In this document: positions 29,601-37,338 of the stretch, one piece after another | Position numbering within the stretch: position 1 is the stretch's first letter | Layout of the letters: each line of letters starts with the position of its first letter | Translations under genes and position numbers: made by a program | Notes under the pieces: generated by a model | The model's database searches: none | Seen by the model: only the letters and a program-made list of their open reading frames with translations | What the model was told of the DNA's origin: nothing | DNA from: Pedobacter sp. MC2016-15 | Lineage (GTDB): Bacteria > Bacteroidota > Bacteroidia > Sphingobacteriales > Sphingobacteriaceae | Length of the DNA stretch: 64,000 bases | Assembly (NCBI RefSeq): GCF_026239695.1 | Contig: NZ_JAPIVS010000007.1 | Location: 62,001 to 126,000 of the forward strand | Direction: 5' to 3'

Positions 29601-30817
29601 GTCTGGGTTTTGTTTTCGGAAGCCAGAGGGACATCAGGCAGATGGCACTGAACAATGGCTGGATCACCAGAGATACGCTCCAGCAGCAGCTGTATATCAA
29701 TACGCTTAGGGAGGACATCAGCGTGACGAGTGTGCTGGAGCCCTTCCGGGATTTAAGGATTACGCTGACAGCAAACAAGAACAGGACACTGAACTATTCC
29801 ACGAACTTCAGGTACGACAATACCAGTCAGGCTTTCCGGAATCTGAGTCCGTATACCACGGGTGATTACAGTATTTCATTTATCACGCTGGGAACGGCAT
29901 TCTCGGAGAAGGCCGGCAGTACGGTATCACAGCTGTACAACCGTTTTATGGCGAACCGCAGTGTCATCTCGCAGCGTCTGGGGGCTTTAAACCCGAATTC
30001 AAGAGGGCTGAGCGGGGGATTTGCTGATGGTTATGATCAGAACTCTCAGGATGTGATTATCTCGGCATTTATGGCTGCTTACAGGGGTAAAGATGCTTCA
30101 ACCTCGAGTCTGAATGCTTTCCCTAAGATTCCTCTGCCCAACTGGCGTATCAACTACGGCGGACTGGGCAGGCTGGACTTTATGGCGGAGACTTTTAAAT
30201 CGATCGATCTGAGACATGCCTACCGCTCTGTGTACAGTGTAAACGGTTTCAACTCACTGCTGCGCTATACGGAGAACAATGGTTTTTCGAATACAAGGGA
30301 TGATAACCAGAACTTCCTTCCCTTTTACCAGTTCCAGCAGGTAACGATTGCAGAAACTTTCTCGCCGCTGATCGGTGTGGACACGCGGTTGAAGAATAAT
30401 CTGACGGCGAATTTTGAGATCGGCAGAACGCGGTTGCTGGGTCTGAGCCTCTCCAACAGTCAGCTGGCACAGCTGTCGGAGAATAACCTGGTGTTTGGAA
30501 TCGGCTACAGAACGACGAAGTTCAGGTTCCCTTTCGGGCTGTTCAAGGAGCTGAAGCTGGACAACAACATGGACTTTAAACTGGATCTTGCCATACGGGA
30601 CAACAAAACCGTGATCTACAGGGCGGACGTGCTGGAAGCAGAAGTTTCTTCGGGAGCCAAAAATATCACTTACAGGCCTACAGTGGATTACATCCTGAAC
30701 CAGCGTTTCAATATCAAATTATTCTATGATGCGAACCTGACCAAGCCTTATACCTCGCAAACCTTTAATACTTCGTTCAGCAATTTCGGCTTTAGTTTGC
30801 GTATTACACTGAATTAG
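23627..30817 (+). CDS. sprA: SprA/Sov, type IX secretion outer-membrane translocon
   Basis: A giant protein of 2396 residues with a Sec signal peptide (cut near VFAQ), predicted to form the 36-stranded barrel through which T9SS cargo leaves the cell, and needed for gliding in gliding species. Seen: N-terminal LGLPQYLTIDQYQRLV, the cell-surface SprA core (RLFGGNQINIQPRGEAELTFLGRVNKNENP), GGVSYLDDFEATRSVIDLKSAIAWQLSATP, and a C-terminal run of amphipathic strands ending with the aromatic-rich NFGFSLRITLN. Length is normal for the family. Start is non-ATG: TTG at 23627, or TTG at 23633 giving RNTFTLLIF; both leave the signal peptide intact. Followed by gcvH under its own promoter. Confidence 0.93.
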   Translation: MPLRNTFTLLIFLVLSFCGIHVFAQVRRVVPSRDTTRNTFGLREKQRLGIRQPFNSFAPLPDNMTREVEYDALNKRYIIRERVGGRMLGLPQYLTIDQYQRLVNSEIKRNNWREISNSEVDEIRNTGVIPSLTIENRSFARLFGGNQINIQPRGEAELTFLGRVNKNENPLFNERQRKQSNFDFNQRIQMDVVGNIGTKLKLNMNYNTEAQFDFENQIKLDYTGGEDDIIKKIEAGNVSMPLSTALIPGTQALFGIKTQLQFGKLNVTSVFSQQKSQSRELKITNGAQQNEFRLGADNYEANKHYFLAKYFRDTYNRSLATPPTVLSGINITKIEVWITNKTGNTQDSRDVLGLIDLGENQPFNTGQIVGGAGFSVVPSGYLLQGSRQSNDLLTKLPAGARQTNSNDIISFFQANGGTDNFGKMTYARKLSDREYTLHTQLGYISLNNPLNADEILAVAFRYTFNGVEYQVGEFSTDVSFDQASPKVLYAKLLKNETLKTNLPTWDLMMKNIYSIGGYQISPQNFRLDVLRLDNESGIEKPVMSEGINTANKLWINLTGLDRLNQQNERKPDGAFDFAAEDKPFASTASSGTQTSAGNMNVPGNFGAGTTSNGLSSFITNTSAGYVTIDPLNGRVIFPVVEPFGKDLASQFNPGEQNLIDKYTFPALYDSTKVVAQQLFTKQNRFIIRGAFQSEVASEFSLNSINVPEGSVKVFSGTIPLQEGVDFTVDYQGGRVKIINAGLLISGQPIRITTENSELFGLQQRSLFGTRLDYRVNNKLNLGGTYLNLTEKPLTPKVNLGEEPISNTIYGLDLNYSSSSRFLTKMVDRLPFISTKAPSKISFSAEFAQLVPGHPGALNSAGDKGGVSYLDDFEATRSVIDLKSAIAWQLSATPQLFQESQLIDNLAYGYNRAKMAFYNIDPTFYNSAGTNLPASIRNNRAELSNHLVREVIEQEVFPFKETPTGQNVSLPTLNVAFYPTKRGPYNYATTGFSPTGDLQNPRSRWGGIFRKIETNDFQALNIEYIELWVMDPNIYKPNSLGGDVYFNIGNLSEDILKDGRKSLENGLPADGDPSKYDETNWGRVSKLQPVIQAFDNDPAARRAQDVGLDGLSSNDEKVKFAAQISQIKAQLNPSAAAEIDNDPSSDNYTFYRGPALDQANAGILKRYENYNGPEGNSKTSQQSQEELGIDNSASTSLPDAEDVNRDNNMTQSDEYFQYKVSMRKGDLEVGKNYVTDAVTSQVKLANGQTQPVTWYQIRIPLADYEQKVGNIQDFKSIRFFRMFLTNFADTTVLRFAKIQLVRGDWRQYNSLNESSQIITDPALNTVTADNSTIELTTVNIEENGKRSPIPYVIPPGIIRELDYNNYRTDTKLNEQSLAFTIRNLRDGYGRATFKTTLSDFRSYKRLKMFVHLEALGNTVINNGDLHAFIRVGADNQDNYYEYSQPMTVTPPNTSNPDAIWPDANVMDIELKLFQDAKLARNRARDVNGALWDISKPFTYVVEGNRTITIKGQPDMGQVKVYMLGVRNPLKNAAIPGADDGLEKSAQLWFNELRLTEFDERGGWAAAARMNAQLADFAEVNVSGSKTTIGFGSLDSRVSERNRDDNVFFDISSNIQLGKFFPQKSGLKVPMFVSYSNQVSTPQYDPKMPDIELKRAVATATREEKKEILDYSQDVTTRNSINFTNVHKERTDPSRKPQVWDVENLSASYSFTKFLHHDFINQNTVQKTTFASLAYNYSGQSKNYRPFDKIIKNNTLALLRDVNFSLLPSAINFRIDVNRFYSENSLRNNDPTNSIPINTTYNKNFLITRVYAISWNLTKSMTIDFDATNYSIIDEPEGRINGLKRDTVWQNLKSLGRTTDYSHNLNITYTLPLNKIPGMDWVNVATRYGTNFNWQTEPLSTLNDPNINLGNTIQNSRTIQLNPTLNFNGLYNKFGALRNMKDGDGSGFSGVMANLLTSIKNINAAYTQTKGIFLPGYLPRTSYFGIDDLTGAPGLGFVFGSQRDIRQMALNNGWITRDTLQQQLYINTLREDISVTSVLEPFRDLRITLTANKNRTLNYSTNFRYDNTSQAFRNLSPYTTGDYSISFITLGTAFSEKAGSTVSQLYNRFMANRSVISQRLGALNPNSRGLSGGFADGYDQNSQDVIISAFMAAYRGKDASTSSLNAFPKIPLPNWRINYGGLGRLDFMAETFKSIDLRHAYRSVYSVNGFNSLLRYTENNGFSNTRDDNQNFLPFYQFQQVTIAETFSPLIGVDTRLKNNLTANFEIGRTRLLGLSLSNSQLAQLSENNLVFGIGYRTTKFRFPFGLFKELKLDNNMDFKLDLAIRDNKTVIYRADVLEAEVSSGAKNITYRPTVDYILNQRFNIKLFYDANLTKPYTSQTFNTSFSNFGFSLRITLN

Positions 30818-30819
30818 CC

Positions 30820-30849
30820 TTGCTAAGAAGCAGATATTATTTACCTTTG
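30820..30849 (+). promoter_or_regulatory. Promoter of gcvH
   Basis: TTG (30820-30822), 19 bp, then TACCTTTG (30842-30849) match the Bacteroidota sigma-ABfr consensus TTG-N19-TAnnTTTG exactly. The start codon of gcvH is 28 bases downstream. It overlaps the end of sprA by a few bases (stop at 30817), so gcvH is expressed independently of sprA. Confidence 0.7.
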
Positions 30850-30877
30850 GTTCATACAAACAAAACCAAACAAGAAA

Positions 30878-31258
30878 ATGAATTTTCCATCAGAACTAAA
30901 GTACACGAAAGACCACGAATGGGTTAGAGTTGAAGGTAATGAAGCCTTTATTGGTATTACTGATTTTGCACAACGCGAACTGGGTGACATCGTTTATATC
31001 GATATCAATACAGTAGGTGATGAGATTAGCAAAGATGAAGTTTTTGGTACTGTTGAGGCGGTTAAAACTGTGTCTGATCTTTACATGCCTGTTACTGCAA
31101 CAGTCCTGGAAGTAAATACAGCATTAAACGACAATCCTGAACTGGTAAATTCTGATCCTTATGGTGAAGGATGGATGGTTAAAGCTACAATCTCTGATGC
31201 TTCTCAGGTAGAAGGTTTGTTAACTGCAGAAGCTTATCAGGCCTTAGTTGGTGCATAG
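30878..31258 (+). CDS. gcvH: Glycine cleavage system H protein
   Basis: A 126-residue lipoyl carrier that shuttles the aminomethyl group between the P, T and L proteins in glycine breakdown to 5,10-methylene-THF. Lipoyl lysine is Lys63 in [12 protein letters not shown]. Other conserved parts: [42 protein letters not shown]. gcvP and gcvT are absent from the window. It links functionally to glyA at 2.6 kb. Confidence 0.97.
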   Translation: MNFPSELKYTKDHEWVRVEGNEAFIGITDFAQRELGDIVYIDINTVGDEISKDEVFGTVEAVKTVSDLYMPVTATVLEVNTALNDNPELVNSDPYGEGWMVKATISDASQVEGLLTAEAYQALVGA

Positions 31259-31266
31259 ATCATACA

Positions 31267-31734
31267 ATGAGTAAAATGAAAACATTATCATATCAGCGAT
31301 GGACGGTTCTCTGGACGGTCGTGATCCTGATATTTTGTACTGCGAAAATGCCCGATACCCAAGGTTCGGGCTTTTTCTTTGCTGGATTTGACAAGCTGGT
31401 GCATCTGGGATTTTTCTTTGTGCTGAGCATTTTGTTGTTCTACGGAAAAATTAAAAGCCAGTCGAGCTACAGTTTCAGGGTGATGACGATCTTTAAGATC
31501 GTTGCGCTGACCTTCTTTGTAGGTGCAGGAATTGAGGTTCTTCAGCTGGAGTTGTTTCCCTACAGATCTGCCGAATGGTGGGACCTGGGTGCGGATATGA
31601 TGGGGGTGATGATGGCGGTATTTAGCTACATTCTTTTACACCGGTCAAACTACAATGAGTCTGCAATGAGCAGGGAAATCCGTAAGAACAATGAAGCTGC
31701 ACTTGAAGAAGCTGTTGAAGTTGAGAAAAAATAG
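31267..31734 (+). CDS. VanZ-like membrane protein
   Basis: A 155-residue protein with four hydrophobic segments and the VanZ features FDKLVHLGFFFVLSILLFYGK and GIEVLQLELFPYRSAEWWDLGADMMGV. The tail (EAALEEAVEVEKK) is charged and cytoplasmic. VanZ in enterococci gives low-level teicoplanin resistance, but the family is broad and its general biochemical role is unknown; resistance should not be assumed. It follows gcvH by 8 bp, an order often seen in Bacteroidota as I recall. Confidence 0.86.
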   Translation: MSKMKTLSYQRWTVLWTVVILIFCTAKMPDTQGSGFFFAGFDKLVHLGFFFVLSILLFYGKIKSQSSYSFRVMTIFKIVALTFFVGAGIEVLQLELFPYRSAEWWDLGADMMGVMMAVFSYILLHRSNYNESAMSREIRKNNEAALEEAVEVEKK

Positions 31735-31760
31735 TTTTTATTTTACCAAATAATTTTCCG

Positions 31761-31898
31761 ATGAAGACAAGGTATAGTATTTTATTTCTGGGAGTAGTGA
31801 TGCTGGCCAGCGGATGCAGGATCTTTAAACCGGGCTGCAACTGTCCGCATGTAGTTTCTGCTGCGGAGCTCAAAAAACAGGAAGTTAAAAGATCCTGA
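31761..31898 (+). CDS. Small lipoprotein of 45 residues
   Basis: ATG at 31761 opens 45 codons ending at TGA 31896-31898. The product has two basic residues, a hydrophobic stretch (YSILFLGVVMLASGC) with a lipobox at LASGC (Cys19), then a short mature part with Cys-rich CNCPHV and a Lys/Glu tail. Mature length is only 27 residues. Similar tiny lipoproteins with a CxCP motif occur after gcvH/VanZ in related genomes, as I recall. It begins 26 bp after the VanZ-like gene and precedes a hairpin. Confidence 0.72.
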   Translation: MKTRYSILFLGVVMLASGCRIFKPGCNCPHVVSAAELKKQEVKRS

Positions 31899-31903
31899 TT
31901 TTT

Positions 31904-31937
31904 AATACATAATGGATATCCCTATCCTGTGTATTTA
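31904..31937 (+). terminator. Possible terminator after the gcvH-VanZ-lipoprotein unit
   Basis: AATACA (31904-31909) pairs with TGTATT (31930-31935) and GGATA (31914-31918) with TATCC (31923-31927), giving an interrupted stem with a 4-nt loop, followed by TAATTTGTT. The T-tract is poor. Confidence 0.45.
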
Positions 31938-32029
31938 ATTTGTTACCCTTCTTTCTGTTTGTCATTTCAAACTATTTGCAGGAACTGGAGTCTGATACCT
32001 TAGACAAACAAACATACTCCTCATTCTTG

Positions 32030-34900
32030 ATGACAACTTCTACAAAAAATCTGCTGCTGATAGCTTTTCTTCTGATCAGCTTCTCCTCATTTGCTCAAAC
32101 CAAAAATGGTTCCGTGACCGGAAAAGTGGTGAATGCCAAAGACCGCCTGCCTGTAGATTTTGCTTCTGTAGCAGTCAAAAATTTAGCGGATACTACACAG
32201 ACCTCAGTAATCAATACACAGGCTGATGGTTCTTTTTCTATCGGCGGACTTGCCCCAGGCAGCTATCGCCTGACGGTGGCTTATCTGGGTTTAACTAACC
32301 TGAACAAGCAATTCTCTATCAGTGCTGCGGCTCCCCAAGCTGCTTTGGGTGAACTGGCCATGGAAAACGGTGGGGTAGATTTGAAAACAGTGGTGATCAA
32401 TGGGGTGGTGACACCGGTAACGGTAAAAACGGACACCGTAGAATACGATGCGAAAGCATTTAAGGTGAGGGAGAATGCCGTAGTGGAGGATGTGCTCAAG
32501 AAATTACCAGGTGTGGATGTAGCTAAGGATGGCTCTGTCAAAGCGCAGGGGGAAACGATTACCCGCGTGCGCGTAGATGGAAAGGACTTTTTTGGGAACG
32601 ACCCGCTGCTGGCCACTAAAAACCTGCCGGCGGATATGATCGAGAAGATCCAGGTGATTGACCTGCTGTCTGACCAGGCGCAGTTTACGGGTGTGGATGA
32701 CGGCAACAGGGAGAAGATCATTAATATCACGACGAAGAAGGATATGAAGAATGGCTATTTCGGAAATTCTTCTGCCGGCTATGGTACCAACTCAGGTGCA
32801 GGAACGGACCCGCGGTATGATGTAAGTATCAATGCAAATAAATTTAACCAGGACCAGCAGTTTTCTGTAATCGGCCAGTTCAACAATGTAAACAAGCAGA
32901 ATTTTGGCAGTGGTGGCGGAGGCGGTAACCGTGGTGGTGGTGGCGGAAGAGGTGGATTTGGTGGTGGTGTCAGCACTGGTGCGCCGCAGCAGGGAATTAC
33001 CACGACCAATGCTTTCGGGCTCAACTTTGCGGATGTGTATACCGATGAGACAAAGATCACAGCCAGTTACTTTTTTAATAAAAGTTCTCTTTTTAATGAT
33101 CAGAGCAGTTTAAGACAGAACTTACTGGGGAACAGTACAACAACTTTTGATGAAGACCTGAACAGTCTGACTGACAGAAAGAATCACCGCTTTAACTTTA
33201 TGATCGATACAAAGATCGATACGGCGACAACGATTCGTATTGAACCGGCAGTAACGTATACGGAAAGTGGTCTGAACCAGAATAGTTCCTATGTGAATAC
33301 CTACGCTACTTCGCAAACCGTAGGAACGCAACGCCTGAATACAAAGACAACTGCACCAACGGTTAATAACAATATCCTGTTGCGTCATAAGTTCCCGAAA
33401 AAAGGGCGTACATTATCATTGAATATCAGAACGACGATCAATGAGAGTGATGGCAGAAACTTCAATACGATCCTCAACAGGACGACCTCTGGTCTGGATT
33501 CGCTGACACTGGACAATACAGATCAGCTGAATAATACAAATTCCAATTCAATCAGCAATACCTCAAGGCTGGTCTATACAGAACCGCTGTCGAAAACGCT
33601 AAGCCTGGAACTGAACTATCAGAACGTCTATAATTTTGATAACAGTGAGCGACTGACCTATAATTATAACACGGTTACTTCACTGTATGATATTCCTGAT
33701 TTTACATATACCAATACCTACGAAAACAAGACTTTAACGAATGCGGTGGGTGCCAGCATCAACAAGACGGCCAGTAAGTACAACTGGAACATCGGACTGG
33801 CAGTGCAGAATGTAGACAGAAGAAATGATAACCTGACTACAGGCAATGTTTTTGATCAGAATTTTAACAATATTGTGCCGAGCGGGCAGCTGCGTTATAA
33901 CTTCAGTAAAAGCAAAAGACTGGTGATCAGATACCGCGGAAGTACACAACAACCGTCAATTACCCAGATACAGCCTATTCCTGATAACTCGAATACACAG
34001 AGTATACCTATTGGTAATCCGGATCTGAAACCGGCCTTTACAAATAACATGACGGTGCTGTACAATAATTTTGATTTTGCCCATTTCCGCTCGCTGTTTA
34101 TTTTCGCTAATCTGAGTCAGACGATCAATGCCTTTGGTAATAACAATACACTGATCAATGATGCCAATGATCCTAATTTTGGTAAGATCGCAGTAGTTCC
34201 TGTAAACGTGCACGGTGTGTATCAGGGTACACTGGGTTCATCCCTGGGATTGCCGATTATAAAAGAAAATAAGCTGAACCTGAATATTGACCTCGGAGGT
34301 ACCTACGCAAGAGGAGTGAACTTTACAAACTCGATTGAGAATATTACCAATGATGTTTCTGTTACCAATAAATACAGGCTGGTGAGTTCTATGGATAAAC
34401 TGGATCTGACGGCAGGTATTGCAGGATCAATCAACAGGGCTACTTACTCTGCACAATCCAATGCGAATACGACATATTATACGCTGAACCCTACTGCCAA
34501 TGTGAGTTATATGTTCCCTGGGGAATTCAGGCTGGCCATAGATGCAGATTATTATCAAAATACGGGCAGGGGTCCTGGGTTTGATACCAACTATACCATT
34601 GTGAACGGTTATATCAGTAAACAGTTTTTCAAAAACCGGGGAACCTTTAAGCTGTCGGTAAATGATGCGCTGAACCAGAATCAGGGAATCACCAGAACAT
34701 CGAGCAATAACACGATCACGGATTTGAGATACAATGTGCTTAAGCGGTTCTATATGTTTTCCTTCACTTATTCGTTAAACCGTATGGGTGGCAGGAACAT
34801 GAACAACATGACGCCTGGTCAGCGCGGAGAGCGTGGAGATCGCGGCATGGGAGGCGGCATGGGTGGCTTTGGTGGCGGCGGAAGACGAGGAGGAATGTAA
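32030..34900 (+). CDS. Outer-membrane beta-barrel protein with carboxypeptidase-like N-terminal domain
   Basis: A 956-residue TonB-receptor-related protein. Signal peptide (to about SFAQ), a carboxypeptidase-D-regulatory-like domain (about 25-110: GSVTGKVVNAKDRLPVDFASVAVKNL), a plug-like part (AFKVRENAVVEDVLKKLPGVDV, FFGNDPLLATKNLPADMIEKIQVID), and a beta-barrel of the OMP_b-brl_3 type ending in aromatic-rich strands. Two Gly-rich stretches stand out: one after NKQNFGS (about residues 285-310) and the C-terminal RRGGM tail. I start at ATG 32030; a longer frame opens upstream with no signal peptide. There is no SusD-like partner, so it is not a classic SusCD pair. Function and substrate unknown. 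Confidence 0.85.
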   Translation: MTTSTKNLLLIAFLLISFSSFAQTKNGSVTGKVVNAKDRLPVDFASVAVKNLADTTQTSVINTQADGSFSIGGLAPGSYRLTVAYLGLTNLNKQFSISAAAPQAALGELAMENGGVDLKTVVINGVVTPVTVKTDTVEYDAKAFKVRENAVVEDVLKKLPGVDVAKDGSVKAQGETITRVRVDGKDFFGNDPLLATKNLPADMIEKIQVIDLLSDQAQFTGVDDGNREKIINITTKKDMKNGYFGNSSAGYGTNSGAGTDPRYDVSINANKFNQDQQFSVIGQFNNVNKQNFGSGGGGGNRGGGGGRGGFGGGVSTGAPQQGITTTNAFGLNFADVYTDETKITASYFFNKSSLFNDQSSLRQNLLGNSTTTFDEDLNSLTDRKNHRFNFMIDTKIDTATTIRIEPAVTYTESGLNQNSSYVNTYATSQTVGTQRLNTKTTAPTVNNNILLRHKFPKKGRTLSLNIRTTINESDGRNFNTILNRTTSGLDSLTLDNTDQLNNTNSNSISNTSRLVYTEPLSKTLSLELNYQNVYNFDNSERLTYNYNTVTSLYDIPDFTYTNTYENKTLTNAVGASINKTASKYNWNIGLAVQNVDRRNDNLTTGNVFDQNFNNIVPSGQLRYNFSKSKRLVIRYRGSTQQPSITQIQPIPDNSNTQSIPIGNPDLKPAFTNNMTVLYNNFDFAHFRSLFIFANLSQTINAFGNNNTLINDANDPNFGKIAVVPVNVHGVYQGTLGSSLGLPIIKENKLNLNIDLGGTYARGVNFTNSIENITNDVSVTNKYRLVSSMDKLDLTAGIAGSINRATYSAQSNANTTYYTLNPTANVSYMFPGEFRLAIDADYYQNTGRGPGFDTNYTIVNGYISKQFFKNRGTFKLSVNDALNQNQGITRTSSNNTITDLRYNVLKRFYMFSFTYSLNRMGGRNMNNMTPGQRGERGDRGMGGGMGGFGGGGRRGGM

Positions 34901-34939
34901 TTTCTGCATCATCTATGCAGGTGATATGTGACTCATTAT

Positions 34940-34970
34940 TTGGATTTATTATCGATAAAGGGTAAATTGC
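34940..34970 (+). promoter_or_regulatory. Candidate promoter of feoAB
   Basis: TTG (34940-34942), a 20-bp spacer and TAAATTGC (34963-34970), a partial match to TAnnTTTG. Start codon of feoA is 16 bp on. No clear Fur box is visible in the 85-bp gap. Confidence 0.35.
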
Positions 34971-34985
34971 CAGCTAATTTAAGGT

Positions 34986-35201
34986 ATGAATCTTTCACAT
35001 TTAAAACCAGGAGAACGCGGCACAATCGTAGCTTTTACAGATCTTGAAATGTCTGTAAAATTAATGGAAATGGGCTGTCTGCCTGGGGAGATGGTTGAAG
35101 TTGAGCGTTTTGCCCCTTTAGGTGATCCTATGGCAATCCGTGTGGCGGGATACCAGCTTTGTTTGCGTAAAGACGAAGCTTCAGTTATTATCATTACATA
35201 G
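34986..35201 (+). CDS. feoA: Ferrous iron transport protein A
   Basis: A 71-residue SH3-like protein that assists FeoB. It shows the normal FeoA pattern LKPGERGTIVAF, KLMEMGCLPGEMVEVERFAPLGDPMAIRVAGYQLCLRKDEASVI. Five bases separate its stop from the FeoB start, so the two form an operon. Confidence 0.95.
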   Translation: MNLSHLKPGERGTIVAFTDLEMSVKLMEMGCLPGEMVEVERFAPLGDPMAIRVAGYQLCLRKDEASVIIIT

Positions 35202-35206
35202 ACACA

Positions 35207-37321
35207 TTGAGCCATATTCTAAAAATCGCGTTGGTTGGTAATCCCAATACGGGAAAATCAACTTTGTTTAACTTACTTACAGGATTGAACCAGAAGATCG
35301 GGAACTTTCCCGGTATCACGGTTGACAAGAAGGTAGGTTATTGCAAATTGACGCCCGATCAGCAGGCTGAAGTAACCGACCTTCCGGGAACTTATAGTTT
35401 ATACCCAAAAAGTAAAGACGAAAGCATAGTTTTCCAGGTCCTGGCAGATAAAGGCAATGCGAATCATCCTGATATGATCGTGGTTGTTGCCGACGCGACC
35501 AACCTGCGCAGAAACCTGCTGTTGTATTCTCAGGTGGCGGATCTGAATATTCCTGTGGTACTGGCGCTGAACATGACGGATATGGCGAAGAAAGAGGGGA
35601 TCAACATCAACGTTGATAAACTCTCTGCCAAACTGGGTATACAGGTGGTGCCGATTTCTGCCCGCAGTAATACGGGACTGAAAGAGCTGAAACAGGCCAT
35701 CGCCAATATTACTCCTATTGCTACGCAGGAAAAAGGTGCTGATATGAAAGTACTGGCCGGAGGAGCGATTGAGGAAGTGAAAACGCTGGTAGGTACGGAC
35801 AACGATTATTATGCCCTGCAGTTGCTGCACCAGCATGAACATCTGGAATGTTATACCTCTCAATACGAGGAGTTTGAAACGATTGAAAGAAATCACCATT
35901 TTGAATCTTCGAAACTGCAGGCGGCAGAAACAATTGCTCGCTACAAACACTTAAGTACAATCTTATCTGACGTGATTGAGGATACGGGAACAGCAAAGAA
36001 GTTTGTGATCAGTGACCGTATTGATGCGATCCTGACGAACCGCTTCTGGGGTTTCTTCATTTTCCTTTTCATCTTACTTTTTGTTTTCAATGCTATATTT
36101 TCATGGGCAAGTTATCCTATGGACCTCATTGAAGAATCCTTTGCATGGCTGACCAGCACGGGGCATGAGCATCTTCCCCCAGGTGTTTTAACCGACCTCC
36201 TACTGGACGGGGTGGTAGCCGGATTGGGAGGGATTGTGATCTTTATTCCGCAGATTGCGATTCTCTTTGCCTTTATTTCTATCCTGGAGGATACGGGATA
36301 TATGGCGAGGGTGACCTTCATGATGGATAAGATCATGCGCAAGTTTGGTCTTAGCGGCAGGTCTGTGGTACCGATGATTGGCAGTCTGGCCTGTGCCGTG
36401 CCTTCTATTATGAGTGCAAGAACCATCGAAAGCTGGAAGGACAGGATCATTACGATTATGGTGGCTCCGCTGGTGAGCTGCTCGGCCAGGTTACCGGTAT
36501 ATACCTTGCTGATCTCACTGATTATTCCTGAGGAAAATGTATTTGGCTTTATTAGTCTGCAGGCATTAACGCTGATGGCGATGTACCTGATCAGTATTGT
36601 GGCCGCGATGGTCGTAGCTTTTGTGATGAAGTTTATCATCAAGGCCAAAGAGAAATCGTATTTTATCATGGAGCTGCCGGTGTACAGAATGCCACGATGG
36701 AAGAATGTGCTTTTTACGATGTATGAGAAATCGAAGACCTTTGTACTGGAAGCAGGAAAGGTGATTATAGCGATCTCTATCGTATTATGGGTGCTGGCAA
36801 GTTACGGCCCATCAGAGAAGTTTAAGGCAATTGACAGTAAATATGCACAGATTGAGCTGAAGCAGGATAGCCTGCAGGTGAGTACGCTTGAAAGGGATAA
36901 ATCAGCAGAGAAGCTGGAGAATTCTTATGCAGGTATACTTGGTCATACGATTGAACCGGTGATCAGACCGCTTGGTTTTGACTGGAAAATCGGTATAGCT
37001 CTGATTACATCATTTGCCGCCAGGGAAGCCTTTGTAGGTACAATGGCGACGATTTATAGTGTGGATGGTGTCGCGGATAATGAAGGGACTATACGGGATA
37101 AAATGCGGGTTGCCGTGGATGCCAAAACTGGTCTGCCACTGTTTACTTTTGCTACCGGATTTTCGCTGATGTTGTTCTATGCTTTTGCCATGCAATGTAT
37201 GAGTACGGTGGCTGTGGTATACAGGGAGACAAAAACCTGGAAATGGCCAGTGATACAGACAGTCTACATGACGGTAATGGCTTATGTTGCCAGCTTAATT
37301 GCCTATCAGATTTTAAAGTAA
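35207..37321 (+). CDS. feoB: Ferrous iron transporter FeoB
   Basis: Inner-membrane GTP-gated Fe(II) importer of 704 residues. N-terminal G domain: G1 GNPNTGKS, G2 GNFPGITVDK, G3 DLPGTYSL, G4 NMTD, then the helical guanine-dissociation-inhibitor part (about 180-260), two Gate domains with core motifs (GYMARVTFMMDKIMRKFGLSGRSVVPMIGSLACAVPSI and EAGKVIIAISIVLWVLA) and about 8-10 membrane helices. The first codon is TTG at 35207 (SHILKIALVGNPNTGKS); I see no alternative ATG before the G1 motif. Operon with feoA. Confidence 0.95.
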   Translation: MSHILKIALVGNPNTGKSTLFNLLTGLNQKIGNFPGITVDKKVGYCKLTPDQQAEVTDLPGTYSLYPKSKDESIVFQVLADKGNANHPDMIVVVADATNLRRNLLLYSQVADLNIPVVLALNMTDMAKKEGININVDKLSAKLGIQVVPISARSNTGLKELKQAIANITPIATQEKGADMKVLAGGAIEEVKTLVGTDNDYYALQLLHQHEHLECYTSQYEEFETIERNHHFESSKLQAAETIARYKHLSTILSDVIEDTGTAKKFVISDRIDAILTNRFWGFFIFLFILLFVFNAIFSWASYPMDLIEESFAWLTSTGHEHLPPGVLTDLLLDGVVAGLGGIVIFIPQIAILFAFISILEDTGYMARVTFMMDKIMRKFGLSGRSVVPMIGSLACAVPSIMSARTIESWKDRIITIMVAPLVSCSARLPVYTLLISLIIPEENVFGFISLQALTLMAMYLISIVAAMVVAFVMKFIIKAKEKSYFIMELPVYRMPRWKNVLFTMYEKSKTFVLEAGKVIIAISIVLWVLASYGPSEKFKAIDSKYAQIELKQDSLQVSTLERDKSAEKLENSYAGILGHTIEPVIRPLGFDWKIGIALITSFAAREAFVGTMATIYSVDGVADNEGTIRDKMRVAVDAKTGLPLFTFATGFSLMLFYAFAMQCMSTVAVVYRETKTWKWPVIQTVYMTVMAYVASLIAYQILK

Positions 37322-37338
37322 ATACTTATCTTAGGACT

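Noticed and set aside
31267-31734. Antibiotic resistance call for the VanZ-like protein
   Set aside because: VanZ-like domains are widespread in bacteria without glycopeptide resistance, no vanHAX genes are near, and the gene sits with gcvH.
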